DNA of 64,000 bases from the NCBI GenBank assembly GCA_007258455.2, contig VDFB02254880.1, positions 1-64,000 on the forward strand. Reading direction: 5' to 3'. The DNA comes from Sequoia sempervirens. Its lineage: Eukaryota > Streptophyta > Pinopsida > Cupressales > Cupressaceae. Positions 32,160 to 45,989 of this stretch are shown one piece after another; the stretch's first letter is position 1, and each line of letters begins with the position of its first letter. A program made the translations under genes and the position numbers. Under the pieces are notes generated by a model. The model was given only the letters and a program-made list of their open reading frames with translations. It had not been told where the DNA came from and did no database searches.

Positions 32160-33691
32160 ACTGCCCACAACCCGTGAAGACACTTGATGACAATTATCGA
32201 CACCGCTAATGACAACGTTTTGGTCGCCTGATGACTTTGCCTCCATCATCGATAACATTTATTTCCACCACCGGTGCTCATTCCACAACCGTTTATCGCC
32301 CATATTGGGCCCTCCATCTTTCCAATGGTGAATCCAACCACTTATTAAGCTGTTTCAGATTTATATTTAAATTTGCTCCCAAATGTATTAATATAATGCA
32401 GTTCAACACATATCAAACCTTCTTCAATACCAAACTACAAAGCATTTGGTAAACACTAATTTGAAGAGATTAATTCAGTTCATTCACCAATGCTAGGAAA
32501 CACATTGTGAAATTATTTATTAGGAACTATAAACCATACATGCAATTAACACTGACCTGGGAGATGAAGAAATATTAGTTTGTAATTGTCTTCAACTCTA
32601 AGCTGAATATTTACAAGCAGAATTATCACTGGAAACTGTGTCATAGCAACATATAAGGCAGCTCAAAATGCTTTTCTGCTGAGAGGGAACACTCTTTCCA
32701 ATCTGGCATAGGCTTGCTTACTTTGCAAACTCTAGTGCACCCTCCACATCACCTGAATACTTCCAAAGTATTTTCGATAGCCTTAATCTTTAATCTTTAA
32801 AGAATCAAAGACACAGTCAACATTACAAGGGAACAAGCCACTCGATAAATCACCAACTCTTGTTGCACTCTTGAATTTCTTAAATTTGAGAAAGCCTGAC
32901 AAATGCTAGTGTGGCGGCATTGATTAATTGGCTGACTGTTCATCAACGCCAGCAGTAACACGTTTCCTCCAAAAGAATCCACGTATCTACAGTAGCTCCA
33001 TCTTAATCCATTTTATACATGCTTGGCTACCAAGGGCGCGTCTTGACCAATGTAATGCACTACCCTAGTTTGAGAACAATTTTTTCGATTTTCAACATCT
33101 CAAGAGCCCAGACATTTCGTCAAACACTTGTCCCCCTTCAGATCTGTAGTTTATATCTGATGCTTGACTGATGTTTATAAACTACTTTCAAATTAAAAGA
33201 CCTTGGACTATTTCATCATCAAGGATACATAAAGAATGCTCGAATATAAAATGATATAAACTAGAATTCTCAATGGTAATTACATCCTCTGAAAAATGAG
33301 ATCAAACTTTCTTTACAAACACAATGACTGACCTGGAGTTTAGCTTCAGTAAACTATCTATCAGAAGGACACTAAAGTATTCACAACTACTTCAAGATTA
33401 AAATATAATATTTCTATACACTTTTTGACTTTTTTAAAGAGCTTACAAAACTCCTTTGCATAGCTTGACTTCCTTAGCATCCACGACTCCAGCTACACAA
33501 TACGCGTCTCCCACATTTGGTAAAATTTGCAACGACTCCCCAACACAATTTGAATGAAGGGATATTACTGGGCCTCTTTGACTCTTGCCACTCCTCCTTA
33601 ATCACTAAACCCAACTTTTTTCAGTTTTGTTTTATTCGGCACCTCCTTATATGCAACCGATGATTAAAGATAGTGTTTCTTTCGATGAGAT
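32160..33691. other. No gene seen
   Basis: The first part (32160-32340) probably continues the copia leader interrupted at 26338. The rest is AT-rich with no recognisable domain or exon. Confidence 0.4.
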
Positions 33692-35318
33692 TGTAACGTC
33701 TCACAACTCTGACCATCCTGATTTGCCACGCGAGCTACCTGCTAACTACCTTGGCACGTTGCCTCTCAATACAAACTATTCTTGATTTTTAAACAGTGAT
33801 CCTTGGATATTAACTTCTCCAGAAGATGCAATAGCTTTGTGTGAGTAGTTTTAAATCCAAACCCAGTCTATTCGACTACCATGCAGGTGGCAATAAAAAA
33901 ATAAGCGGTGGCTTAAAGAGTTAATTAATTCCCGATTCTCTTCATATTCTTTTCCAAAGGCCCCCAATTGCTTTGCTTTACACGACACCTGATACATGTT
34001 TGAATTAATAAATTCCTTGAACAATCTCTTGCGAATAGAATTGGACCAATTGTAGTATTTGTCTCATCTCCAATTCAATGAATCATCAAACAGGGTCTCT
34101 TAATTTCATTACTATCGAATCTCTTGAGCTCACATATCAATTCTTCCTTTATAATTTACACTTCTTCTTGTCTTTCTTATTAGGCCCGATTGGATAAGGC
34201 AAGGTAATGGTGCTATATGACAGGCTTCCCGACTCCATGATACTTCTCCAAAATAAGTGATGACAACAGTTCTTTATCTACCGTTTAAACTTGAGGTTCT
34301 TAAATTTCCCGGTGAGAGAAATTGGAGGTTGCGGAAGCCTTAAAAGATTTTATGAATGCCCGACTCTTCAAGAAATACGATTCTTTCAAGGCAATTTAGT
34401 CTTTTCCATCTTCAGTGGTACCAAATTTTTTCACCCACTATATTTTGGCGATATGGCTCCTGTACAACACTCAGCTATCTTGGAGTAACAGCTTCTTCCT
34501 GAGACCTCAATGTTGATTAGTGTGAGAAACAGGGTGGGGTGGATTCCACATAATGACTTATAATCTACCTTTGAATAACGTCAGGCTTCTATTTGCTTTG
34601 AATCCCTGACTCAGCTAATATTCACATGAATCTTCCTCAATTCAGTGTTGGCTTCTATTAAAAACACTGTTCCCAATAAGAATACAAACTCCCACAATTT
34701 CCATTAATCAACCGACTCTAATTAAACTGTTGTTACATTTGATTTCGGAAACTTAGTAACATAGCAACAAATCAAAACTCATAAAAATTCTGTATGAGTT
34801 TGGTACTATTACCACTGAACACCTGCTCTTCCAAATCATTCGCTTTTCACCAAAAAATTAAATTTGAATTCCTGAAACCATGTTACCTATTAAATTACAA
34901 ACAATTTTCACCATAACTCCAACCATTTAAAATCAACTGCGAAATCTGTGTGACTCTGCTAGTACAAGAGTTGGGTTTTAGTCCAATTCTGAGAACATGA
35001 GGATTTTTGTCCTCAAGTTTTGAGAAAACCAAGCTTCTCCAAAACCACAATCCACTATGCTTGCTTGCAAACAGCTCCCCTCAATTCTTTTACTCACATT
35101 TGCCTTGTCTTTTGGCTTTCTGCTTGCCTGATTGTTCGAATATCTTTCTCTTTAATTTCCAAATTGTGACTTAATTTAAATCTGCATTTAATAAGTCCCT
35201 TTAAATATAATATTATTTAATTAATAATATTTCCTTTTTACTCAACATTTGGAGGAAAATATTAAATAATTAAAATAATATTATATTTTCTCCATGTAAT
35301 ATAAAACGGGACATTACA
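33692..35318 (-). mobile_element. Probable LTR, TGTAATGTCCC family, - strand
   Basis: The - strand starts TGTAATGTCCCG (35318) and contains a 'GGACAAAAATCCTCA' block near 35000, similar to one near 9808 in the gypsy LTR. The other end carries TGTAACGTCTC as an inverted match. Nearby GAGATTGT and ACAATCTC extend the inversion. No coding sequence was found and the limits are tentative. Confidence 0.45.
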
Positions 35319-35329
35319 CAATCTCTTGA

Positions 35330-36330
35330 GTTGGCATCGGTTTATTATTGGGAATTAATGATTTAATTATATTATTAAAGCTAATTTGACTTTAATAATA
35401 TTATTTATTACTGATGACTTTATAATAAGGAGTTAAGTGGCATTTAATAAAGTATTATATTTTAATGATGCTTTATTAAATATTATATTAAATGTCAAAT
35501 TTATTAAATGGCAACAAAAGCAAATAATATTAATATTTTATTATTTGCCCAAGTGGACGTGGGAATTAGAGGAAGTATAAAAAGCAAATTGAATGCTTTT
35601 TCAATTATTCCTTCACTCATTGTTATTTTGCAAATTTGAGGAGAAGAAACTTGCAAAGGTTTGCTGGTTGAGAATTGAAGCTTTTCTGAGGATGAAATCC
35701 CTCAAAAAGAACAATGTCTACAGGCGTGAAAGATCACCCAAGGGCATTTGATTGAATAATCTCATTTAGAGGTTATTATTAGGGCTTCATTGGACTTAGG
35801 AGATCATCAGTTGCAGCAATTATAGAGATTTATTGGGCAGATCAGATATTGGTTTGTTGAGTATTGTTGCTGTTGTACTTTCACAAGCTTGCACGTTGGA
35901 TTGCAGCAGATTATAAACTTTCAGCTGACACGCGTGAACCATTTTATGTAAGCCGTACAACCTAGGTTAGGCGTGAGGGTTTCTTGGAGCAGATCGATTG
36001 GTTTTAAGAGCTGCAAACAGTCAAACTTGAGGCGTCTAGGGTTTATAAATAGAACAACAAATTTAAGACGTGATCATTAGGTATAGAGGTGTGGTGCCCC
36101 ATTTTGTGGGATTCCAAATTGTTGATAACTCCAAAATCAGTCCTGAAATCAAATGTTATGTAATTTAGGTATGGCTCCATCATATTTCCTAAAGCATTAA
36201 TAAAATCTGGCTTATTTGTTCTATGAATTTGCTTGGTATTATTTATTTGCAAATATTTGTGTTTCTTGTATTTCCTGGAAAACCCCAAAAATTAAGAAAA
36301 AAAACATTTAAAGAAAAACTCAAATCAGAG
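35330..36330 (+). mobile_element. LTR-like sequence with a TATA box, + strand
   Basis: It is AT-rich, then GTATAAAAAGC near 35576 followed by 'CAAATTTGAGGAG' and leader-like sequence. The layout is like the TGTCCCC-type LTRs at 27282 and 37510. Start and end were not located. A second TATA-like TTTATAAATAG occurs near 36042. Confidence 0.4.
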
Positions 36331-37027
36331 GGGGTTATTATATATACTGGCTGGTTAAAATGTTTCGGTAGCAAGCGGTGATACACAAAATATTTTATGG
36401 CTCTGAATCATATTTCAGACACTTAGAGCACATTCTGGAAAGTTAAGGAAATCGATATTTTTACTAGCAATAGGGAATATTCTAGTAGGCATCAAATATT
36501 TTGTTTGCTAACGTCATGCTAACTACATCGCGATGTCAACATTGTACTTTGCCCTTTTCCCCCTTCGAGCCCTAATTTTCCTAAAGAAGTAGTTTTTTTC
36601 TTTTTGGCATAACTTGGGCATACGATATCAAAATTGGACAAACAAGATATCATTGGATAGTTGGTTCTGTGTACTTTCCAATGGTGTAGGTCACATCATC
36701 AGATTTTGATTTTGGTATAGTTTATCATCTGTTGAAGTCAAACCATCAATTTTGGCTTTCGAGTTCATAACTTTTCACCTAGATCTCCAATTTTCACAAT
36801 TCTTGCAGCATTGGAAAGGTATTATAGAGCTCATCAATCGATCCATGCAGTTTTTTTAGAATTTGCCCCAAGTACATATTATTCATTATTTTGTGATTTC
36901 ACATTCTGTTCAACTAATTGGACATCTTGGCACTTGGAAATTTTATGTTTGCGTGAGAAGACTTCATTTGATTTGCTTTACATGCATTGAGGTTATTAGT
37001 CTTTATTTTTTCATTTGAGGAAGTATC
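36331..37027 (+). other. Leader-like non-coding DNA before a copia gag fragment
   Basis: No ORF of note. It contains 'GGCATAACTTGGGCATACG' and 'CATAACTTTTCACCTAG' style stretches, as often seen in plant retrotransposon leaders, but no primer binding site was found. Confidence 0.35.
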
Positions 37028-37503
37028 ATGGGATTTTCTGCCCATCCTTCTGTGGTCATCTTGAAAAAAGATAATTATGAGTCTTGGCGAAATGGAATCC
37101 TAACACGTCTTAGGTGGCTTGATACTTTCCCTTATCTTTATGGAATCATACCTACACTAGACATACCGAGGAATAGATCAACATGGGGTATTATCAATGA
37201 TCATGTTGTAGGAGTGATTTATTCTAGTGTTGATTCTACCAATAAATGTATTGTATGATACATTGATTGTCCCCACACACTTTGGAATCAACTTTGGGAG
37301 ATCCATGGAGACTCTTATATCTTTCCATTCGTAGAGGATCCTATCGTAGGTTGTCTCATTTCCCTTAATATTGCAGATTGCATACCCCTTGATGATGATA
37401 CTGTAGAGGAGCTGGAGTATATCACAGTTCTTGCATGTTCTGATGGTTCAAAGACTTGTCTTGATGTACCCACTCTTCTCATATTGAGACCTAACCTCTG
37501 TTC
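37028..37503 (+). pseudogene. copia gag fragment
   Basis: It starts MGFSAHPSVVILKKDNYES then WRNGILTRLRWLD, the DUF4219-like gag opening (NYxxW). Stop at 37256. The same frame continues with CPHTLWNQLWEIHGD (UBN2-like 'LWxxLxxxYG') and fades by 37500, where an LTR starting TGTCCCC (37510) cuts in. Confidence 0.65.
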
Positions 37504-37509
37504 TTATAA

Positions 37510-38450
37510 TGTCCCCTTCCAAAGAGTAGTCGGAGGCAACCGTTTAGCCTATTTTATTCCAGTAGGCTAATGTTGGAATTTAAGGGAATAAATTAAATTA
37601 AATTAAATTAATTATTTAAAGTTGTCCAATAAAGTAACATTTTATGGATAAGTTTATTTTAATTAATTTAATAAAGTGACCCATTGAAAAGTAAAAGAAC
37701 TATTAAAAGTCACTTTATTATTGAGCTTCAGTGAAATATTTTAAGCAAGAATTTAAAAAGGTTCATCTGAGAAAATATAAAAGAGAATTTGGGAGCTCAT
37801 TTGTTCATGCTTGTGTATTTCTCTCTATTGCAGATTTGAAGCTTCTTGCTGGAGCAAAATCGTAGGATGAAAACCCTATGGGAAATCAATTTCAGTGGTG
37901 AAATATCTTCCCTAGTTGATAGCAAATGGAATCATACAGGTTTCATGTAGGTGTATTAATTATTGAAGTTTTATAAGTTTTTGGAGGTTTGCAGGCAAAC
38001 AAAAAATTATTATTTCTTTGATTTGAGTAAGAGATTAAATTATGGTTGTGGTTTCAGGCAAGTTTTGAGGTGACATATTAGTGAAATTGCAAAGGGAAAA
38101 GATTTAAATATAAAATATTTTATTTTTTTTATTTACTTGAGCATTTTACCTAGCTGTCCCCTATCAAGCCCTTGAATGGGCCGTACAAATTAAAAAAGGG
38201 AGCTTGAGTTTAATTTAATGCATTTAAGCCTTCCTCTATTTCCAACATAGCTCCTAAAAGAGTGTCCAAGTCTGCTGCATTTTAAAGAGGGAAAAGTTGG
38301 AGTTTATAGGCTGGCGTAGCATCATCAAGCATGCCATACAACTATGAGAAGGTGTTTAAAAGTCTTCTGTTGGGATCTTGACGTTACAGTCACTTAGGTG
38401 AGCTTTTGGTATTAAAAATATTGAGATTTCTTGATGATAATTTGCTGCTG
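37510..38450 (+). mobile_element. TGTCCCC-type LTR inserted in copia gag
   Basis: It starts TGTCCCC followed by 'GTAGTCGGAGGCAACCGTTTAGCC', matching 9241 and 27282. TATA-like AATATAAAAG is near 37773. A 'CTTGACGTTACAG' block near 38378 matches the LTR-end region of relatives. The right end was not found and the given end is approximate. Confidence 0.6.
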
Positions 38451-39060
38451 TAAAATTTTGGAAATGGTTTTTTTTGTGATTGCAACACTCAAAACACTAG
38501 AAATATTTTTGTTGATTATATTTTTGGCAATAATCTTGTACAATCGAAATATTATCAACATTCGGAAATTGAGAATAAAATGTTATGATGATTATTTTTT
38601 AAATCTCGCAAAACCTAAGTTATCGGTTTGGGTTCGGGTTCGAAGCGGTTCGTGGATTCGGTCAAATATTTTTTGGGGGTTGGGTTTGTTTTGGGTTCAT
38701 CCATACAAAAACATATAAAAATCAGAAATATATACATATTTACAACAATAATTAAGTTCAAAATACCACACATAGCATCATATGTTGTATAATAAACAAA
38801 ACCACCATAAAAATAAAAACATTTAGAATGTCAATTAGTCAAACTTAAATGTCATGATATATATTATATATGAAAATTAACTACATTGCTGCATTTATCC
38901 TTGCAGGTAAGTGTTAGGGAAGATTGTCCAATTGGATGACGACATTGTTGTATCAAAATAAATTTTTGGCGTGTGTAAATTGAAATTTTAAATCTTGTTA
39001 AAAATGCCATGTAAAAAGTCTGTTTTAGGTCAAACCAATCATAAAATCTTGGTGGGTTAC
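38451..39060. other. No gene seen
   Basis: AT-rich. A short stretch near 38620-38700 has repeated GGGTT/GGTTCG steps. Nothing assignable. Confidence 0.4.
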
Positions 39061-39675
39061 TGTCAAGGTACACACGTACAAAATTCTAAAAATTTGAAAA
39101 TTAGGGTTTTTCGCTCCTATTTTTCAGGGAAACCCCCGAAAATAGGACCTTCCGAGAAATGATTGAAAATGATTTTGATAGGGTTAAAAGGCTTCAGTCC
39201 GTTGGTCAAGTCAGAATCATCAAAAGGCATGTTTTACTCTAGTGGGTCTATTTCTATTTTTCAGGAACAAAGTTAGGAGCTCCATAGCCATTAATGGCAG
39301 ATTGGCCAGTACCGAGTGCTGAAAGCTAAGCTTCAAAAGCTTCAACGACACAACCATGGCGGAAAAGGTCCAAAATGATGCTGTTTGATGAAGGGGATTT
39401 TCAAAAATGAAAAATGCTGAAAATTGACTAAGTCTGGGATTTTCAAAAAATGAAAAATGCTGAAAATTGACTAAGTCTGGAGAATGCACGCCTTGCTGCC
39501 AAGAGGAGGCTATGCAGTCGAATGCCTTAGTCATTTTCCCAAACATCCATACACGATGAACGTGAGACATGAAGAAATGGTGATCTTCGACGGAGGAGTT
39601 TCCTGAAAGTAAAAAAGGTCAAAATTTGACTAACTCTGGAAATGTTACGAAGGAGAGATTGTTCACATGCTGAAA

Positions 39676-40343
39676 AGAGCCTTTTTCAAGCAGGGGCGCC
39701 CATGATCTTTAAAGGTCAAATGAAGTCACCCAGATCATCCAAGGCATTCATTCTTGACGTTTGAGTGCTGGCTCGACAGTGAAACAAACATCCAGATCAT
39801 CCGATGAATAGATCACTAGCAACTGCTGACGAAGCAAAAAGAGGCAGTTGAGGAATTGTCAGGAAACCACAGTTAACGGCAAAGTTCGAAAGAAAAAGAG
39901 CCTTTTTCAAAGAGGCTACCTTTTTTGGACCTGGGATCTTGATAAATGACAAAAAGGCTTCCCGAAGGATAACCTTCGGCCCAAGTAGATCTGGAAAGCG
40001 CAGCTTCTAAGCACCAACATCGACAGCGATCAGCGGATGTCGAGATCAAAGTAGGCAACTTTTCAGACAAAGATAATCATGCTGAAAGACAAAAGCGCCC
40101 TTTTCAAGGAGGGGCGCCCTTGAATAAAGGAACCCTAAATTGAAATCCAGGTTTTCTGAAGTCAGTCATCTTTGGCAGAACAGAGCTGGGTACCTGATGA
40201 GATATCAAGTGAAATCATCTAACTCTCCGATCATCGAGAAATCTAGATCAAAGCACGAGAGGTCATTTCAAAAGGCTGAAGAACGAAGATCAAAATTTCA
40301 CTAAGGCATTAGCAAAAGCGCCTTTTCTTGGGAAAGGCGCCCA
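39676..40343. repeat. Degenerate ~220-bp units with GCGCC pairs (copy C)
   Basis: AGAGCCTTTTTCAAG..GGGGCGCCC at 39676-39701, a decayed version at 39897-39930, AAAGCGCCCTTTTCAAGGAGGGGCGCCC at 40092-40119 (given in outline) and AAAGCGCC..GGCGCCC at 40315-40343. Spacing is about 220 bp, as in copies A and B. Confidence 0.65.
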
Positions 40344-42158
40344 TTCTTTTGAAGCCCTAAACTCAGCTTTTCATCATCATGTCTCCCAGGCACTTCTCTT
40401 CAGGTCAAATCCAGCTCAGCAGTGAATGTGTCAGCATCATCTCAAGATCAACAGATCAAGCCAGATTCAGGATCAAACTGAGGTTGTTCAAGAGAGAAAA
40501 TAATAAAAAACTTGCAAAAATCAAAAGGGACGCCTTGAAGAAGTCAAAAGTCAAGTTGTTGACTAAAGTCAAGATATTTTGAGCAAAACTTGGCTAAAAC
40601 ACTCCACGATCAGTGGAAATCACCTTTTTTTGAACTTTAGATCAAGCCAAAATCACTTTTGATCGTGAGTTAGTTCCCCAAACTTGTGGATCCAAGGCTT
40701 GAGTCTATGTAATCAAGGTATAGGCATCCTACTTCATTATTTCATTGCAGGTTGATGATCAAGAACAGCCATGAGCTCTCAAGGACGCCATTTACAGATT
40801 TGGCCAAGGTTTTCATCCGTTCTTCAATATTTCTTGCAGATCTGAAGCAGAAGAGGATTGCTAATCTAAGGTTGGATTCAGAGACGGATTTTCTCAGAGT
40901 CAGATAAAAACTTCCAATCCATCTTCTGTCTACTTCCTCTCTTCTTGTCTTAGGTTTTCTTGCACATTTCAAAAAGGTGGCAGGCTACATCAGATCAGAT
41001 CAACTGGGTACATCTAGCATAATTTTCCAAAGGAACCCATCTCGTCAAATTTCCGAAAACCAACATACTTGCTGCCCCTATTTTTGGGGGTTTTTCCGAA
41101 AAAGTCTCAGAATCCAAATTCTGAGGAACTGGGTTTGTTCAGCATTGAAGCACGAACAAAACCCATGTGCCAGATTTTTTCCGGAAAAATACTTCTCGGC
41201 AGGGCGCTATTTTCAGGGGTTTTTCAGAAGTTGTCTGAACACGTCCGTGTTTACAGTCAACAGGCGAGTTCTTCTTCGCGGAATGACAATTTGGCGTCCT
41301 TGGACTCCAATTGAACAACTAGACCTTGCACCAGCAACTCTCCAACCAGATCTTACACACATTGCTGGAGAGCAAACGGACATCACCAACAGTCTGCAGA
41401 TCTTTATCTTTGAAAAGAATACATCTCCCGCTCAGTGGAGACCTGCAGCAGTTACTCTGGACGAAGAAGTAAGAAAGACTGATCTTGCAGCAAAAAGACC
41501 AATATTACCATCTCCCGCGTGGTAGTAAGCACCTTGACTTGCCAGCTGCGAAGAGATCATTCCAAGCACGAAGCCGCCAAAGTTACCAAGAGCAATAGCT
41601 TGCGCAAGAAGAGATGTCGTGTCATCAAAGCATTGAATATCCGGAGACGGAAGAAGTCAACACATAGATCAAGGAGCTGTTGACCAGAAATGGTGAAATG
41701 AGAAAAGCTATAAATGCACCAAAGAAGGACGTCCTACCCTCCAAGTGGCATTTATGAGACTTGAGTTTGACTTGATGCTTCTTTCCAAGTCAACTCAAGA
41801 TGATATTAAATGTAGTTGGAGTTAACTTGATGCTTCTTTCCAAGTTTAACTCCACTTTCCTAAAATCATGCATTGTTAGATCTCACTGATTAAGGATGTC
41901 TAATTGGCTTCCATGATTTGCGGATCTTAGATCTCCACTAAATGTGGATGTCTATTTTGGAGGGATACTTTCATTAAAGTTCACCTTTAGTTTACTTTCA
42001 GTCAACTGAAGTAGTTTCCAGTTGACTCTTTGTTGACTTTCGATTCGCTGAAGTAGTTTCAGGTCTTGCTTGTTCTTTAGGAATAAATCTTGCTAATTGA
42101 TTGGCAAGAACTCATTGTTAACTCAAGGAGATTTTGGGGTTGCCCACTCCTTTGGGTT

Positions 42159-42169
42159 CTATAAATAAG
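42159..42169 (+). promoter_or_regulatory. TATA box of LTR copy C
   Basis: CTATAAATAAG. The same element occurs on the - strand in copy A (11296-11305) and copy B (45564-45574), about 700-920 bp before the LTR end in B and C. Conservation in three copies supports it as the LTR promoter. Confidence 0.7.
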
Positions 42170-43079
42170 AGCCTTGGGCTCATTATTTGTTTAACTTTTA
42201 CTTGCTATGCAAAATTGCTGCGCCATTGTTGCCAACAGCTTTGAAAGCGAATACTTGTTCACTCTTGGATGAGAGTTCGTTGGACGATTGTAATTGTGCA
42301 TGATTTCGTGCCTTTGCTTTCCCAACTTTTGTAGTTCGTTGATGAAGCGTTGAAGAAGAATATCAGAAGGCGCTTGCGTTTTGATCATCTTATTTGAGTT
42401 ATGTCTACGTCTTGTGTCTAATAACTTGTTGTCTCATTTCCCTCCTCGGATAGGAGTCCCTCCTCCTTGGATATTTGTTATTGACAGTTATCGTTTGATG
42501 TTGTATAATGTATTGACTTCCAAGCCATACTTCGGATAGGAGTCCCTCCTCCTTAGCAAGCTCGTTGGCCAAGGCATCGTGATTTTGTTGTTTCTAGTAA
42601 ACTATTTCTTAAGCCCATACCTCGGATAGGAGTCCCTCCTCCTTGGCAGGTCTCAGATCTAGTTTACCGTGTAGAGTGTTTGCTTGTACCAACCTTATCC
42701 CGATGTATACCCGAGAGTTCAGAGCCTCGGTCATATTCTCTGGAGACGGTGAATTCAGTGATCCAACCATCCCATTCCCGCTCCTTTACCCTCATGCTCT
42801 GTTCATCTTGAAGGTATTGGATAGATAGAAGCTAGTTAGTCGTAGTTAAGATCTGCAGAAACCAGAGAAAAGCTTAGCTACGGCGCATTGTGTTTGTGCA
42901 CCCTTGTGTCCTGCCGCTGAAGCATAAAAAGATAGGAACTTAGTTACATTTCCCTTCCCTACGCATTGCTCCTAGCAGAGAGGGACTTCTCTTTAAATAA
43001 CGAAGAAGTGTTGCAAAACATTTGAAATAGCTGAACGTTTACAATCAGCACTCCAGAGGTGCTAATTTAAACGCCAACA

Positions 43080-44868
43080 AAATTATAGATGAAGACTTGT
43101 AGGCAAACTTGGAAAATTGGACTTGGAGAGTATATGGTGAATCAAACAAATTCAACGGGAGTTTGAGAGCAATGCCCCCATCGAGGTTGAGCGGTAGTAG
43201 CCCCAGTGGGTCGAGGGGCAGCGCCCCTTGTGGGGGTTTGGGGGCAACCAAATCAAGACCTCCAAAACCACACAAACCTTCATGGCATACATCATTTTGC
43301 ATTCACAATAAGATCCAAATTAAGACCTTCAAAGCCACACAAACCTTCATGGAGAACATCATTTTAGGGTTAGGGGGGCGAATTGGACTTTTTAAAGTTT
43401 TTGATTAAAGGATAAACAGGTTTTGAATGGACCCGAAACGATCAGGTTTTAAGGGGACCCAAAACCCACACTAAGATGAACAAGCTGCCCAAAAGATAAA
43501 GTCAAAAGCAACCAACAGCGAAACAGGGACACAACAAACCAACAGCCAGCCAAAAGCCAGCAAGCTGCCCAGAAAAGAACCAAGATTACATGAATCTTAA
43601 TCTCATTGGTTTTGACGGGACCAATAACTCATGACAACAAGGTTTTCGCATGGACCTTAAACCCAACATAAATCTTAAACCCATTGGTTTTGATGGGACC
43701 AACAACCCACTATAACAAGGTTTTAGCAGGGACCTTAAACCCAAACAACAATGTTTTGGCTGAGACCAAAAACCCAAGATAGTTGTCTGTAACAGCTAAA
43801 CAACAACACACCAAACCTTGAAGAAGATAAGTCTTTCCATTCCACCCCCATGAACTTCTTCAAGAACCATCAACCACAAGGCCATTCTGTCAAACTATAA
43901 CAACCTATCCAATCTACAGTTTAAAAATTTCAATTGTCAACTAACTTTTAGTTGAATTGCAACTAACTTGTTTTCAAAACTAGGGTTTCCAAATTGTTCC
44001 AACTAATTCAAACGTGCAACTATCTTTTGAATTTTCAGTTTCAGCTGACATGTAATATCTAATTGTTTTCCACCAACTGTTCGCGGCAGATCAATAACTA
44101 AATAACTGTCAATCTAGGGTTTTCCAAAAATAAAGATAACAAACTAAAACGGAATAACTTCTAGGCATCATTAACTAACTCGCATCTCTCACCCACTCAT
44201 AAATCTAGGGCTTCATTTGCAGTTAGACGGAAAATTCAATTCAATTATGATGTTGTTACATCATACATTTCCTCAACTAACTTTTAATTTCATTTTCAGC
44301 TGAAAAGAAAGCTATTAACTGTAAACATATAACAGGAAATTGCAGAAGGATAATAATTACTTTTCTTTGCTTCCAGAAGATAACGAACAATTACTACATC
44401 TATGAAACAAATATAACAGCTGAATGAATCGAGTAAATATCTCACTAATTAACTGCAGAATCTTGCAACGTACATTAACATAAAAGAATAACATTCATGG
44501 CATAAATGAAAATAAACTTTATTTAGCATTGCATGTACTTGGATTTACAAGTGAGAAAGAAATACATTTGACATCATCTTCATGCTTTATACTTGGAAAT
44601 CTTTATCAAGGAGGGAAAGAGAATTATCATCAGGGGCTTTACTGCCCAACCAAGACCTTCTGGTCTCCCGAGTTTCTTCAACTGAAGAACCCACCCTTCG
44701 CGAGGGTAATCAACATGGATCAAATTATCATCATGCCTTTGAGCCTGGTGTCAAGGACCTATACCTCCCGATCGACCTTACTAAGGGTACCTCCCAACTA
44801 GAAAGGTCATTCTGATAAGTGATATATCTGGTACTTGATAGCTGACAGATGCTAAATCTAGCATCGTA
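43080..44868. other. Spacer between two oppositely oriented 4-kb LTRs
   Basis: No convincing gene. It contains a GGGG/CCCC-rich patch at 43160-43245 and a tandem repeat at 43575-43760. The rest is AT-rich. It could be element interior or older DNA. Confidence 0.4.
43575..43760. repeat. Imperfect ~80-bp tandem repeat
   Basis: 'CATTGGTTTTGA.GGGACCAA.AAC' followed by 'AACAAGGTTTT.GCA.GGACCTTAAACCC' occurs twice (from about 43595 and 43679), plus partial copies. Confidence 0.7.
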
Positions 44869-44873
44869 CCTTG
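44869..44873. repeat. Target site duplication CCTTG (left)
   Basis: CCTTG, repeated exactly at 49093-49097. Confidence 0.8.
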
Positions 44874-45989
44874 TGTTGGCGTTTAAATTCGTACCTCTGG
44901 AATGTGTATTTGAAACGGACAGCTATGCACAGATAAACTGCTCTTCAAATTAGGAGGGGAAGCTCCCTCTTGCTGATGGTGTTGAAAGAAAGTAAGCTAA
45001 GAACTAAGTTGCCTATCTTTTTGATCAGCTTAGAGCACAAGGTTTATTAAACACAAACGCCGCAGCTGAGAATTTTTGTTTTCAGACCTTCAACTATGAC
45101 TAACTTAAACTAAAGACGTTTCTAACTTCTCAAGTAATAAGCAGAGCAAGAGAAGCTAGAAATGAACAAGGTTGATTTATGACAAAATACTTCAATAAAC
45201 TCTCTCTCAACAAACATCTACACACTTCAATGCAAGTTGAAATCAAGATCATAAAAGTAGAACATAAATAACAGAAATTTGAGATGTTATATCAAGGCAA
45301 AGGAGGCTCATGATTTTATTACTCAAAACTTCTGGAACAAAACTCACTTCTAACATGCCTGGAACAAGAAATTGCAGCTAAAGAGGCTTGCAATCTTGTT
45401 CTTACACAATAGAAACAACAATCACACTAACTCCTTGTTGGCTAAAGAGGCTCAACAATTTGCTATCACAACACAATTGAACAACACTTGAATAACAAAT
45501 AGAAGGCACAATAGGCTCGCTTTGTTATCACTAGTATGGTTAAAGAAACTAATGAGAAAGACTCTTATTTATAGGAAAGCAAAGGAGTAGGGAACACTAA
45601 AATCTCCTTGCTTTTACAATCTAGGGCTTGTTCAACAAGCAAGCTTTATTTCTAAATCTAGAAAGAAGATAAAATCTAACACCTAAGAAAGCGTAGTGCC
45701 GGAAACTTCTTAACTATTAAGATTACATTTTATCATTCCAAGAATAGAAAGAAAGTGGAAAGAAAGCTTCTAGAAGAAAGTTGCTTTAAAGCTCGATCAC
45801 ATCTGCTAGAAAATTAGAAACTGTGTCCCGGTTCGGTGCATCTATGCCATCAATAGCAAAACACCGCTTTTCTAGAATATCTTCAGCATCTGCAACAGAT
45901 CTCAAAAATCTTCAACCTCATTGGTTGCCTTTTCAAACCCTGCTGACATCATGGAAGTGTGACTTGGCAGTCTTATGTTTTTCTTTCAT

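Larger units (their letters stand above)
39061..43079 (+). mobile_element. Large LTR of the 4-kb family (copy C), + orientation
   Basis: It ends AAACGCCAACA (43079), the same end as the - strand solo LTR at 44874. The TATA box CTATAAATAAG is at 42159-42169. GGCGCC units lie at 39692, 40094 and 40318, with a degenerate one near 39897. Its start near 39061 (TGTCAAGGTACAC) is decayed. A sense ORF of 182 codons (40977-41525) lies upstream of the TATA box with no recognised domain. A repeated 'CGGATAGGAGTCCCTCCTCCTT' block occurs at about 42445, 42532 and 42613. Confidence 0.7.

Noticed and set aside
40977..41525. 182-codon + strand ORF in LTR copy C
   Set aside because: It has no recognised domain, no counterpart found in copies A or B, and lies in LTR sequence; kept only as a note in the LTR entry.
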